Shown piece after piece: positions 49,781 through 58,416 of a DNA stretch of 62,658 bases (position 1 is its first letter; the number at the start of each line of letters is the position of its first letter). The DNA lies in the NCBI RefSeq assembly GCF_025950525.1, contig NZ_JAPDGS010000012.1, positions 1-62,658 on the forward strand, read 5' to 3'. The DNA comes from Stagnihabitans lacustris. GTDB lineage: Bacteria > Pseudomonadota > Alphaproteobacteria > Rhodobacterales > Rhodobacteraceae. The position numbers and the translations under genes are program-made. The notes beneath the pieces are model-generated. The model did no database searches. It was not told the DNA's origin and saw only the letters and a program-made list of their open reading frames with translations.

Positions 49781-51124
49781 ATGACGAAGAAACGGGTTGC
49801 GGTGATCGGGGCGGGGCCCTCGGGTCTGGCGGCTTTGCGGGCCTTTCAATCGGCCGAGGCCAAGGGGGCCGAGATCCCCGAGGTCGTCTGCTTTGAAAAG
49901 CAGGGCGACTGGGGCGGTTTGTGGAATTACACGTGGCGGACGGGTTTGGATGAATATGGCGAGCCGGTCCATGGGTCGATGTATCGCTATCTTTGGACCA
50001 ATGGCCCGAAGGAAGGTCTTGAATTCGCGGATTATTCCTTTGAAGAGCATTTCGGCAAGCAGATCGCAAGCTATCCGCCGCGCGCGGTGATGTTCGATTA
50101 TATCGAAGGCCGGGTGAAAAAGGCCGGGGTGCGCGACTGGATCAGGTTCCGCACGCCGGTGCGCTTTGTGCGCTTTGATCCGGCCGCGCAGACCTTTACC
50201 GTGACCGTGCATGATCTGGTCAAGGACAGCATCTATGACGAGGTCTTTGACGATGTCATCGTGGCCTCGGGCCATTTTTCCACGCCGAATGTGCCGGAAT
50301 ATCCGGGCTTTGGCACCTATGGCGGGCGTGTCCTGCACGCGCATGATTTCCGCGACGCGATGGAGTTCAACGGCAAGGACCTGCTGATCCTGGGGTCGTC
50401 CTATTCGGCCGAGGACATCGGCTCGCAATGCTGGAAATACGGCGCCAAGTCGATCACCGTGGCCTATCGCAATGCGCCGATGGGCTTTGACTGGCCCGAC
50501 AACTGGAAAGAGGTCCCGGCGCTGACCCATGTCGACGAGACGACCGCCTATTTCAAGGACGGCACGTCAAAGAAGGTCGATGCGATCATCCTTTGCACCG
50601 GATACAAGCACCATTTCCCCTATCTGCCCGATGACCTGCGGCTGAAGACGGCCAACAGGCTGGCGACCAATGACCTGTATAAGGGGGTCGTCTATGTGCA
50701 TAATCCCAAGCTGTTCTACCTTGGGATGCAGGACCAGTGGTTCACGTTCAACATGTTCGACGCTCAGGCCTGGTGGGTGCGCGACGTGATCCTGGGGCGC
50801 ATCGGACTGCCGGACAAGCCCACGATGCTGGCCGATGTCGTCGACCGTGTGGCGCGCGAGGATGCCGGCGCCGATGCCCATGACGCGATCCATTACCAGG
50901 CCGATTACGTCAAGGAACTGGTGGCCGAGACCGACTATCCCTCCTTTGACGTCGATGGCGCCTGCGAGGCTTTCTTTGAGTGGAAAGAGCACAAGAAGAA
51001 GGACATCATGGCCTTCCGCAACCATGCTTACCGCTCGGTCATCACCGGGACCATGGCGCCGGTCCACCACACGCCCTGGAAGGACGCGCTGGAGGATTCG
51101 ATGGAAGCCTATCTGCGCAACTAG
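49781..51124 (+). CDS. tmm: Trimethylamine monooxygenase
   Basis: 447 residues, the size of bacterial Tmm. FAD site [17 protein letters not shown] (residues 7-23), the FMO fingerprint [16 protein letters not shown] (177-192) and the NADPH site [15 protein letters not shown] (about 202-216). The enzyme oxidises trimethylamine to trimethylamine N-oxide with NADPH and O2. The call as Tmm rather than a general FMO rests on length, overall match and the nearby dmmDABC and tdm genes, which use its product line. GGGAG lies before ATG 49781. Cytoplasmic; no signal peptide. Confidence 0.92.
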   Translation: MTKKRVAVIGAGPSGLAALRAFQSAEAKGAEIPEVVCFEKQGDWGGLWNYTWRTGLDEYGEPVHGSMYRYLWTNGPKEGLEFADYSFEEHFGKQIASYPPRAVMFDYIEGRVKKAGVRDWIRFRTPVRFVRFDPAAQTFTVTVHDLVKDSIYDEVFDDVIVASGHFSTPNVPEYPGFGTYGGRVLHAHDFRDAMEFNGKDLLILGSSYSAEDIGSQCWKYGAKSITVAYRNAPMGFDWPDNWKEVPALTHVDETTAYFKDGTSKKVDAIILCTGYKHHFPYLPDDLRLKTANRLATNDLYKGVVYVHNPKLFYLGMQDQWFTFNMFDAQAWWVRDVILGRIGLPDKPTMLADVVDRVAREDAGADAHDAIHYQADYVKELVAETDYPSFDVDGACEAFFEWKEHKKKDIMAFRNHAYRSVITGTMAPVHHTPWKDALEDSMEAYLRN

Positions 51125-51689
51125 CGCCAAGCGGCCCCGGGCTTGACCCGGGGCCTCGACCTTGGGGCACGGGACGGATTGCGCGTGCGGGACCCTTGGG
51201 TGTGCGGGAACCGTTCCGTCTAAAAAACAGGCGAGGCCCCGGGTCAAGCCCGGGGCGCCTTTTGTGTTGCGGAACCTTGGTCGCGCGATTGGCAACCGGG
51301 CCAACCTGCAAGCCAAAATCTGTGCGCAGTTGCGGCCCAAGTTACCGGCCAAGTCTCGGGCCCAAATCCGGGCGGACACCTCGGCAGGTCTCTCGGCGCT
51401 TATTTGGGTTAACCGGTTCTTCACCCTTTCCCGCCAAGCTTGACCCCAAAGCCAAGCGCCCGGGGCTGATTTCCCTGGCCTGCCGCTTTCTTCATCACCG
51501 GGGGGGCGTGGCCTTCGCACTCGCAGCAAAAGGAAACATTTTTGCCTGACCGTGAAAATATCCTTTGGCGCATGGCCGGACCTATGTTTGTCTTGGCCCA
51601 GCGTTCGGGGGCGAGGGGTCCTTGGGCGTGCAACAATCGCCGCGCCCCGCAAGGGAGACAGCGGTTTCCACGAACAGGGGAGTGGACAG
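51125..51689. other. 565-base spacer between tmm and the APC permease
   Basis: No gene supported. The left part holds a 24-nt perfect inverted repeat (51135-51158 and 51232-51255). The middle is GC-rich without a frame. The right part must hold the permease promoter; GTTAACC (51408) and GTGAAAATATCC are visible but no good -35/-10 pair. GGGGAG precedes the permease start. Confidence 0.5.
51135..51255. repeat. 24-bp perfect inverted repeat after tmm
   Basis: CCCCGGGCTTGACCCGGGGC plus CTCG (51135-51158) is exactly the reverse complement of 51232-51255, with 73 bases between. Each arm also folds on itself (CCCCGGG-CTTGA-CCCGGGG). It probably ends tmm transcription; such arms are also typical of mobile intergenic repeats. 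Confidence 0.8.
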
Positions 51690-53450
51690 ATGTCGAATGA
51701 AGGAGGCTCGGGCCAGTTGGTTCGGGCGCTGGACTGGAAGGGCGCGTTCTGGGTGGCGGCGGGGGTGCCGCCGCTGGTCCTGTTCTCGATCGGGGGGATT
51801 GCCGGAACCACGGGGAAACTGGCCTTTGCGGTCTGGATGATCTCGATGGTGATGGGTTTTCTGCAAAGCTTCACCTATGCCGAGATGGCGGGGATGTTCG
51901 GCAACAAGTCGGGCGGCACCTCGGTTTACGGGGCAACGGCCTGGCTGCGCTATTCCAAGCTGATCGCGCCCCTGTCGGTCTGGTGCAACTGGTTCGCCTG
52001 GTCGCCCGTGCTGTCCTTGGGCTGCGCGATTGCGGCGGGCTATATCCTGAACGCGCTTTTCCCCATTCCTGCGGCCGAAAGCCAGATGGTGCTGGATTGG
52101 GTCGCGGCAAACCTTGCCAGTTATACCGCCACGACCGAGGCCGTCGTGGCCTATATCGCGGCCAATGGCGTCACCGCGCCCGAGGCGATCCAGGCCGTGG
52201 CCACCGCCGATGCCATGACCGCGCTGACCCCCGCCTTCCGCTCGTGGGAGGCGTTTTCCGTCGCCGTCCCCGCGCTTGGGACGCTGCATTTCAACTCGAC
52301 CTTCGTTGTGGGCGTGGCCCTGATGTCGGTCATCCTTGTGATCCAGCACGGTGGCATCGCCTCGACCGCCTCGGCGCAAAAGTGGCTGGCGATCATCGTG
52401 CTGGTGCCCTTGCTGCTGGTGGGTCTGGTGCCGCTGTTCACCGGTCAGATCGACTATATGAACGTCACGGGCCTTGTGCCGCCGACCGCGGCCTCTTCCG
52501 GCGTGGACGGGGACTGGAGCGTGGGGGGATGGACCCTCGTCCTTGGCGGCCTTTATATCGCGGCCTGGTCGACCTACGGCTTTGAAACCGCGGTCTGCTA
52601 TACCTCCGAGCTGAAGAACCCCGCCACCGACACGTTCAAGGCGATCTTCTTTTCGGGGCTCTTGTGCATCGTCTTTTTCTTCCTTGTCCCCTTCGCCTTT
52701 CAGGGCGTTTTGGGCCAATCGGGGATGCTGGCCACCGGCATCGTCGATGGCACTGGCGTCGGTGAGGCGCTTGGCAACATGATCGGCGGCGGCAAGGCCG
52801 TCACCCAGATCTTCGTCATCTTGATGATCATGGCGCTGTTTTTGGCGATCATGACCGCCATGGCGGGGTCCTCGCGGACGCTTTATCAGGGGTCCAAGGA
52901 TGGCTGGCTGCCCAAGTATCTGTCGGGCGTCAATGCCAACGGCGCGCCGCACAAGGCGATGTGGACCGACTTTGCCTTCAACGTCTTTCTGCTGGCCCTG
53001 GCCTCGGATGTCGGCGGCTATTTCTATGTGCTGGCGATTTCCAACGTCGGTTACATCCTGTTCAACTTCCTGAACCTGAACGCCGGCTGGATTCACCGCA
53101 TCGACTCGGCCCATATCGCGCGCCCCTGGAAGGCGCCGACCTGGCTTTTGACGGTCAACACGGTGCTGGCCTTTGTCAACGCGCTGTTCCTGGGCGCGGG
53201 GGCCAAGGTCTGGGGCTATTCCGGGGCGCTTTGGTCGGGGCTGATCTTTGCCGCCCTGATCATCCCGGTCTTCTGGTTCCGCCATTACATCCAGGACGGC
53301 GGCAAGTTCCCGAAAGAGGCCTATGAGGACCTTGGCCTGAAAGAGGGCGACCTTGGCGAGCGCAAGGCCGGCATCCTGCCCTATCTTGCCTTGATCGGCG
53401 GGGTTGCGGTGGTCTTTGCGGCCGACTGGTTCTTTGTCCTGCCGGGCTAA
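51690..53450 (+). CDS. APC-family permease
   Basis: 586 residues, about twelve to fourteen membrane helices. Family text: GVPPLVLFSIGGIAGTTGKL in helix 1, GLYIAAWSTYGFETAVCYTSELKNP in helix 6, and AGSSRTLYQGSKDGWLPKYL. It is longer than the permease at 21634 because of a roughly 90-residue extracytoplasmic insert after helix 4 (AAESQMVLDWVAANLASYTA). Start set at ATG 51690 (MSNEGGSGQLVRALDWKG) with GGGGAG upstream. It lies between tmm and dmmDABC, so a methylated amine is the likely substrate (inference). A strong terminator follows. Confidence 0.82.
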   Translation: MSNEGGSGQLVRALDWKGAFWVAAGVPPLVLFSIGGIAGTTGKLAFAVWMISMVMGFLQSFTYAEMAGMFGNKSGGTSVYGATAWLRYSKLIAPLSVWCNWFAWSPVLSLGCAIAAGYILNALFPIPAAESQMVLDWVAANLASYTATTEAVVAYIAANGVTAPEAIQAVATADAMTALTPAFRSWEAFSVAVPALGTLHFNSTFVVGVALMSVILVIQHGGIASTASAQKWLAIIVLVPLLLVGLVPLFTGQIDYMNVTGLVPPTAASSGVDGDWSVGGWTLVLGGLYIAAWSTYGFETAVCYTSELKNPATDTFKAIFFSGLLCIVFFFLVPFAFQGVLGQSGMLATGIVDGTGVGEALGNMIGGGKAVTQIFVILMIMALFLAIMTAMAGSSRTLYQGSKDGWLPKYLSGVNANGAPHKAMWTDFAFNVFLLALASDVGGYFYVLAISNVGYILFNFLNLNAGWIHRIDSAHIARPWKAPTWLLTVNTVLAFVNALFLGAGAKVWGYSGALWSGLIFAALIIPVFWFRHYIQDGGKFPKEAYEDLGLKEGDLGERKAGILPYLALIGGVAVVFAADWFFVLPG

Positions 53451-53468
53451 GACCCGGGCCAGACCAAG

Positions 53469-53504
53469 GGGGCGGCGCAAGAAGCCTTGCGCCGCCCCTT
53501 TTTT
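53469..53504 (+). terminator. Rho-independent terminator after the permease
   Basis: GGGGCGGCGCAAG and CTTGCGCCGCCCC, a perfect 13-bp stem with a 4-nt loop, then six T. It separates the permease from the dmm operon. Confidence 0.92.
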
Positions 53505-53611
53505 CATCCCGGGCCCATCCCCTGAGGTGAAATAATGTTGAATAATAGTGTTGATTTCTGCCGGTCGCCCCGCCAAGCTTTGCCAAAATCAGCACGAACG
53601 GGGAGGTAACG

Positions 53612-54745
53612 ATGACGAATTCCTGGCGATTCTCGGCTCTTGGCGACCGGCACCGGGCCTTGGGGTCCAAGCTTGAAGACTGGTCTGGCATGGGCACGGC
53701 CTGGAGCTATGACAGCGACCCGGATGCCGAATACATGGCGATCCGCACCAAGGCGGGGCTTATGGATGTCTCGGGGCTGAAAAAGGTCCATGTGACGGGG
53801 CACGCGGCGTCCCATGTGATCGAGCGGGCCACGACGCGCAACGTCGAAAAGCTGATGCCAGGGCGGGCGGTTTACGCGTGCATGTTGAACGATGCGGGCA
53901 AGTTCGTGGACGACTGCATCATCTATCGCATGGGGCCAAACAGCTTCATGGTGGTGCATGGGTCGGGTCAGGGGCATGAGCAGTTGACCATGGCCGCAAC
54001 GGGCCGCGATGTGTCCTTGCGCTTTGATGACAACTTGCATGACCTGTCGCTGCAAGGCCCCCTGGCCGTCGATTTCCTGGAGCGTCACATCCCCGGCGTG
54101 CGTGCGCTTCCCTATATGTCGCATATGGCGACCAGCCTTTTCGGCAAGCCGATCACCCTGTCGCGCACGGGCTACACCGGCGAGCGCGGCTATGAAATCT
54201 TTGTGCGCGGTCAAGACGCGGGCGAGGTCTGGGACCGCATCCTGACCGAGGGCGCCGATTTGGGGATCATCCCCTGCCGCTTTACCACGCTGGACATGCT
54301 GCGCACCGAGTCTTACCTGCTGTTCTTCCCCTTTGACAATTCCGAGATGTATCCCTTTGAAAACGAAGGCCCGGGCGACACGTTGTGGGAGCTTGGCCTC
54401 GATTTCACCGTCTCCCCCGGCAAGGTGGGCTTTCGTGGCGCCGAGGAACATTCCCGCCTGAAGGGGCGTGAGCGGTTCAAGATCTGGGGCCTGAAGCTGC
54501 AGGGCAAGAATGTGCCGGGCAATGGCGCGCCGGTCTTTGACGGTGGCAAACAGGTGGGCGTCGTCACACAAGCCATGTATTCGCCGCTGAATGACTGGAC
54601 CGTGGCCATCGCCCGACTGCCGGTCGACTGCGCGGTCGACGGGCGCGCTTTGGAGGTCCGCTGCGGCACCCATGGGCCGATCGCCGCCAAGACCTCGGCC
54701 TTGCCCTTCTATGACGTCGAGAAAAAGCGCCGCAGCGCCAAGTGA
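53612..54745 (+). CDS. dmmD: DmmD, GcvT-like folate-dependent aminomethyltransferase of the dimethylamine operon
   Basis: 377 residues. GcvT fold: YMAIRTKAGLMDVSGLKKVH, VYACMLNDAGKFVDDCIIYR, LSLQGPLAVDFLERHIPG, SRTGYTGERGYEIFVRGQDA and FTTLDMLRTESYLLFFP. In Ruegeria, dmmD lies with dmmABC and is required for growth on methylated amines, though the oxygenase works without it in vitro. It probably traps the formaldehyde as methylene-tetrahydrofolate. GGGGAGG precedes ATG 53612. First gene of dmmDABC; a dispersed repeat separates it from dmmA. Confidence 0.85.
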   Translation: MTNSWRFSALGDRHRALGSKLEDWSGMGTAWSYDSDPDAEYMAIRTKAGLMDVSGLKKVHVTGHAASHVIERATTRNVEKLMPGRAVYACMLNDAGKFVDDCIIYRMGPNSFMVVHGSGQGHEQLTMAATGRDVSLRFDDNLHDLSLQGPLAVDFLERHIPGVRALPYMSHMATSLFGKPITLSRTGYTGERGYEIFVRGQDAGEVWDRILTEGADLGIIPCRFTTLDMLRTESYLLFFPFDNSEMYPFENEGPGDTLWELGLDFTVSPGKVGFRGAEEHSRLKGRERFKIWGLKLQGKNVPGNGAPVFDGGKQVGVVTQAMYSPLNDWTVAIARLPVDCAVDGRALEVRCGTHGPIAAKTSALPFYDVEKKRRSAK

Positions 54746-54752
54746 GCCCTCT

Positions 54753-54803
54753 GCCGGTGGGGCCAAAGGCGCCTCCGGCGGGAGTATTTGAGCCAGTATG
54801 AAA
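54753..54803 (+). repeat. Dispersed hairpin-plus-tail element, copy F, overlapping the dmmA start
   Basis: GCCGG-T-GG pairs with CC-T-CCGGC, followed by CGGGAGTATTTGAGCCAGTA and TGAAAG. The conserved ATGAAA at the end of the tail is the start codon used for dmmA at 54798. It lies within the dmm operon, unlike the other copies. Confidence 0.65.
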
Positions 54804-55412
54804 GACGCGACGATGAGCTTGCCCCCCTCGATCCTGAGCCGACCTGTCTATGGCGTGCTGGCCCCGCGTCCGGGGCTGGCGCATCTGGTGATTGCCGATG
54901 GGGCGGGGGCGGGCGCGGTGGCCGATCTTTTCGCGGCCGATCCCGGGATCGCGGGGCGCGCCCATGTGCTGTATACGCCGGGGCCGGATGGGGGGGATGA
55001 CTGGGCGGTGATCGAGGCGCTGGGGGCGGCGCAGGCGCAAAGGGCGGCTTCGGTGCCGACCTTGCTGTTTCGGCTGGCCCGGGTGCTGTTGGATGCCAAG
55101 GCCGGGACGCAATGCTATCTTGCGGGGTCGGAAGGGCTGATCGGGCAGGCCGAACGCGACCTGATGGCGCAAGGCGTGCCGCATCAGGACATCCAGAAGG
55201 AACACCGCGGCTCGACGGTGCGGCGCGTGCAATGCGTCCATTGCAAGGGGATCACCGAGGCGGTGCGGACCGATCCGTTTGTCTGCAGCCATTGCGGCCT
55301 GAGCCTTTATGTCCGCGACCATTACTCGCGCCGTCTGGCGGCCTTTCAGGGCGTCTGCATCGACGCCGAGGAACCGGGCAACATCCCCCCTGCGGTGGAG
55401 AAATTCGCATGA
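54798..55412 (+). CDS. dmmA: Dimethylamine monooxygenase subunit DmmA
   Basis: 204 residues. The C-terminal part has a four-cysteine zinc ribbon: Cys146 and Cys149 (VQCVHCKGIT), Cys163 and Cys166 (FVCSHCGLSLYVRDHYS), then YSRRLAAFQGVCIDAEEPGN, as in DmmA-family proteins. The N-terminal half (about 20-130) is an alpha/beta region with no known motif. Needed with DmmB and DmmC to turn dimethylamine into methylamine. ATG 54798 lies at the end of a dispersed repeat; ATG 54813 (MSLPPS) is a real alternative since neither has a strong ribosome site. Overlaps dmmB by four bases. Confidence 0.82.
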   Translation: MKDATMSLPPSILSRPVYGVLAPRPGLAHLVIADGAGAGAVADLFAADPGIAGRAHVLYTPGPDGGDDWAVIEALGAAQAQRAASVPTLLFRLARVLLDAKAGTQCYLAGSEGLIGQAERDLMAQGVPHQDIQKEHRGSTVRRVQCVHCKGITEAVRTDPFVCSHCGLSLYVRDHYSRRLAAFQGVCIDAEEPGNIPPAVEKFA

Positions 55413-56347
55413 ATGCCAAGCTGCAGGTGCGCGTGACCGAGGTCGAGGCGCTGAACCCGCTGATCAAGCGCTTCCGCTTTGTGCCCCGTGATGGCGGGCT
55501 TCTCCCGGCCTTTTCCGGCGGCGCCCATGTGGTCGTCGAGATGGAGGACCACGGCACCCGCCGCATGAACCCCTATTCGCTGTCCTCCGACCCCGAGGAC
55601 CGGACGGGCTATGAGGTCACGGTGCGGCGCGATGACGCCGGTCGCGGCGGCTCGCTTTACATGCACAACCATGTCGCCGTGGGGACAGAGATGGTGATCT
55701 CGCATCCCGTGAACCTCTTTCCACTGGATGGCCGGGCCAAGAAGCATCTGTTTCTGGCCGGCGGCATCGGCATCACGCCCTTTAAGGCGATGATCCATCA
55801 GCTGGGCCATATCGGTGCCAAGTGGGAGCTGCATTACGCCTCCCGCAACCCGGGGCTTTGCGCCTATGGCGATCTACTGCGCGGCCCGGTGCAGTTCTAT
55901 TACGACGACGACAAGAGCTTCATTCCGCTGAAGGACCTATTGGCCCGCCAACCCCTTGGCACCCATGTCTATTGCTGTGGGCCCAAGGGGATGCTGGCAT
56001 GGGTGCGGGCCACGGCGGCCGAACTGGGCCTGGCCGAACATGCCGTCCATTTCGAGGAATTTACCGCCCCCCAGCCCGGCGCGCCCTTCGATGTCGACCT
56101 TGTCCGCTCTGGCCGGCGCATCCATGTCCCCGCCCATCAAAGCCTGCTGGAGGCGATGGAGGCCGCGGGCGTCGATGCCCCTTACCTCTGCCGCGGCGGG
56201 GCCTGCGGGCAATGCGAATGTGATGTCGTGACCCTGGACGGTCAGATCGACCACCGCGACCACTGGCTTGCGCCTACCGACCACAAGACCAAGATCATGC
56301 CCTGCGTCAGCCGCTTTGCCGGCCGCGCCCTTGCCATAGACAGGTGA
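55409..56347 (+). CDS. dmmB: Dimethylamine monooxygenase reductase subunit DmmB (PDR/VanB type)
   Basis: 312 residues. FAD/FMN barrel with RRMNPYSLSSDPEDRTGYEV (about 50-70), NAD domain with HLFLAGGIGITPFKAMIHQLG (about 112-132) and YCCGPKGMLAWV, then a plant-type [2Fe-2S] ferredoxin at the C terminus (CRGGACGQCECDVV and a last Cys in KIMPCVSRFAG). It passes electrons from NAD(P)H to the heme subunit DmmC. Start at ATG 55409, overlapping the dmmA stop (ATGA). A much longer frame upstream is out-of-frame dmmA sequence and was not used. Confidence 0.88.
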   Translation: MNAKLQVRVTEVEALNPLIKRFRFVPRDGGLLPAFSGGAHVVVEMEDHGTRRMNPYSLSSDPEDRTGYEVTVRRDDAGRGGSLYMHNHVAVGTEMVISHPVNLFPLDGRAKKHLFLAGGIGITPFKAMIHQLGHIGAKWELHYASRNPGLCAYGDLLRGPVQFYYDDDKSFIPLKDLLARQPLGTHVYCCGPKGMLAWVRATAAELGLAEHAVHFEEFTAPQPGAPFDVDLVRSGRRIHVPAHQSLLEAMEAAGVDAPYLCRGGACGQCECDVVTLDGQIDHRDHWLAPTDHKTKIMPCVSRFAGRALAIDR

Positions 56348-56350
56348 ACC

Positions 56351-57412
56351 ATGCTGGATCTGAAACCCGACTTCGGCAGCTTTTTCAAGGATGAGACCTT
56401 CACTGGCGACTTCACCTTTGCGAACTCCCCTCAGTCGGTGAGGCGCTTTCCCTTTCCCTTCGACCGTGACGACTACATGTATTCGGTCAATATCGAGCCG
56501 CATGTGTCCACCCGGCCCGGCTCGGTCTTTGAACATGCCTTCGACATCGACGAGCATTACGTAAGCGAGATGCGCGACCGGGCGCGGGTTCTGGCGCGCG
56601 ATCCTCTGCGCTGCCAAAGCCTGCCGCATATGGAGCTTGCGGGGTGGGACCTGCTGGAGCTGTTGATGGAGAGCCTCGCCCGCGATTACCCGCAGTGGTT
56701 CACCCTGACCCGCAGCGGCAACGATTGGCATTGGGTGAACAAGCCCTTGGGGATCGACCAGCGCTTTACCTTCCTTGATGCCAGCAGCCTGCCTTATGGC
56801 CCGATGGAATACATCACCCGCCAGGTTCAGGGCGATTTCACGCTTCAGGACGAGCGCGACCAGAACCTGTGGGTCGATGCCGGGATGGTGACGACCCAGG
56901 CCGATTGGAGCTTGGATTTCGACATCGGCATGAACTTCTTTGAATGGCACGCCCCGGTGCCTTTGGCGCATGAGAAGGGCATTTTTGAACGCGCGCTGAA
57001 GTTTCTGTTGCGCTTGCAGCATGGGGCGCCGGTGCGGCGGTTCAACTGGACGATGACGGTGAACCCGCTGTTGGACACCGCGCCCGAGACCTATCCGGAA
57101 TGGGGCGCGATGCGCACGACGGTCACGCCGCAGAATGTCGGCGAAAAGTTGCATCTGCGGGTCGAGCTGCAGTCGCTGTTCCGTCTGCCGCGGTCCAATG
57201 CCATCGCCTTTTCGATCCGCGCCTATCTGGGCCGCTTTGACGACCTGGTCACGGTGCCGAAATGGGGCCGCCGCCTGCACCGCGTGGTGCGCGATGTGCA
57301 TCCCGACCTTGCCGCCTACAAGGGGTTCTTGCGCAACCGCGATGCCATGACGGACTGGCTGTCGCATCACGACGACGGCGCTCCCACCAGCCCGGGGATC
57401 TGGCCCGATTGA
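56351..57412 (+). CDS. dmmC: Heme-dependent oxidative N-demethylase subunit DmmC (DUF3445 family)
   Basis: 353 residues of the DUF3445/HODM family, which binds heme in a PAS-like fold and oxidises secondary amines. Recognisable text: FDRDDYMYSVNIEPHVSTRP, PLGIDQRFTFLDASSLPYG, FEWHAPVPLAHEKGIFERAL (the HxPVP motif) and VELQSLFRLPRSNAIAFSIR. It is the catalytic part that releases formaldehyde from dimethylamine and leaves methylamine. It starts three bases after the dmmB stop and overlaps the AraC-type regulator gene by one base (TGATG). Confidence 0.86.
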   Translation: MLDLKPDFGSFFKDETFTGDFTFANSPQSVRRFPFPFDRDDYMYSVNIEPHVSTRPGSVFEHAFDIDEHYVSEMRDRARVLARDPLRCQSLPHMELAGWDLLELLMESLARDYPQWFTLTRSGNDWHWVNKPLGIDQRFTFLDASSLPYGPMEYITRQVQGDFTLQDERDQNLWVDAGMVTTQADWSLDFDIGMNFFEWHAPVPLAHEKGIFERALKFLLRLQHGAPVRRFNWTMTVNPLLDTAPETYPEWGAMRTTVTPQNVGEKLHLRVELQSLFRLPRSNAIAFSIRAYLGRFDDLVTVPKWGRRLHRVVRDVHPDLAAYKGFLRNRDAMTDWLSHHDDGAPTSPGIWPD

Positions 57413-58377
57413 TGCTGACCCTGGGGTTTTTGCTGTTTCCGGGCTTTCCCATGGCCTGCCTGACCCAGGCCATAGAACCGCTGCGCGCCGCCAACGAGAT
57501 CACCGGGACGCGCGCCTTCGCCTGGGTGCTGTTGGCCGAAACCTCGGACCCCGTGGCCTCTTCGGCCGGGGTGGTCTTCATGCCCGACCGCAGGCTGGAC
57601 CGGGCCGGCGATCTGGATCAGCTTTACCTGATCGCACCGCCTTTGGCGCGCTTTACGGGTCGGCGCAGCACGCCGACCATCCGCCGCCTGGACCGTGAGG
57701 GGGTGACATTGGGCGCCTTTTCCGGCGGAGTCTTTCCCTTGGCGCGGGCGGGGGTGATGGGCGGCCACCGCGCCTCGGTCCATTGGTGTTACGACAGCGC
57801 CTTCAAGGCAGAGTTCCCCGGCGTCACGGCCGAACCCGCCGTGATCACCCGCGACCGCAGGCGGTTCACCGCGGCGGGGGCGGGCGCGGTCTTTGACCTG
57901 ATGCTGCGCCTGATCGAAGAGCGCCTGGGGGCCCAGGTCATGACCGAAGTCGCCTGCTGGTTCCAGCATCCGGTCCTGCGCGCGGATCATGCGGCGCAAA
58001 AGGTCCCGGTTCAGGGCGCGCCTGCGACCTCGGATGCCATGCCGCGCGCGATCCGCGAGGCGATCCGGCTGTTTGACGCCCATGTCGAGGACCCATTGCG
58101 CATCCCCGACGTGGCTCAGGCGGTCGAGATGAGCCCGCGCCATTTCGAACGGCTGTTCAAGCGCGAGACGGGGCAAAGCCCGCTGCGCTATTACCGCCAT
58201 CTGCGGCTGTCCAAGGCGCGGCAAAGGGTGCTGTATTCGGATCAGGGGCTAGAGGATATTGCGGCCTCGGTCGGCTATCTGCGTGCGGGACTGATGGCGC
58301 GCGATTATGCCGCGGCCTTTGGCCTGTCGCCTCGGGACGAACGGCGCCGGGCCTCACGCGGGCTGACGGGGGTCTAA
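57412..58377 (+). CDS. GlxA-family (AraC C-terminal) transcriptional regulator
   Basis: 321 residues. The N-terminal half is a DJ-1/PfpI-like domain (LGFLLFPGFPMACLTQAIEPL, VTLGAFSGGVFPLARAGVM); the C-terminal half holds two AraC helix-turn-helix units (IPDVAQAVEMSPRHFERLFKRETGQSPLRYY and LEDIAASVGYLRAGLMARDYAAAFG, read in parts). Proteins of this type (GbdR, CdhR) often activate quaternary or methylated amine catabolism. ATG 57412 overlaps the dmmC stop, so it is the last gene of the dmm operon and likely activates methylated-amine genes. The stop lies in a 13-bp tandem repeat. Confidence 0.86.
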   Translation: MLTLGFLLFPGFPMACLTQAIEPLRAANEITGTRAFAWVLLAETSDPVASSAGVVFMPDRRLDRAGDLDQLYLIAPPLARFTGRRSTPTIRRLDREGVTLGAFSGGVFPLARAGVMGGHRASVHWCYDSAFKAEFPGVTAEPAVITRDRRRFTAAGAGAVFDLMLRLIEERLGAQVMTEVACWFQHPVLRADHAAQKVPVQGAPATSDAMPRAIREAIRLFDAHVEDPLRIPDVAQAVEMSPRHFERLFKRETGQSPLRYYRHLRLSKARQRVLYSDQGLEDIAASVGYLRAGLMARDYAAAFGLSPRDERRRASRGLTGV

Positions 58378-58416
58378 GAGGGGGGGCTAAGACGGGGGTC
58401 TAAGATGGGGGTCTAG
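58368..58416. repeat. 13-bp tandem repeat spanning two convergent stop codons
   Basis: Units GGGGGTCTAAGAG, GGGGGGCTAAGAC, GGGGGTCTAAGAT and a partial GGGGGTCTAG follow head to tail from 58368. The first contains the TAA stop of the GlxA-type regulator (58375-58377); the last contains CTA, which is the TAG stop of the minus-strand transporter (58413-58415). Confidence 0.85.

Noticed and set aside
55112..55408. Upstream extension of dmmB by 99 codons
   Set aside because: It is an out-of-frame reading of dmmA; the ATGA overlap at 55409 and the reductase domain start define the true beginning.
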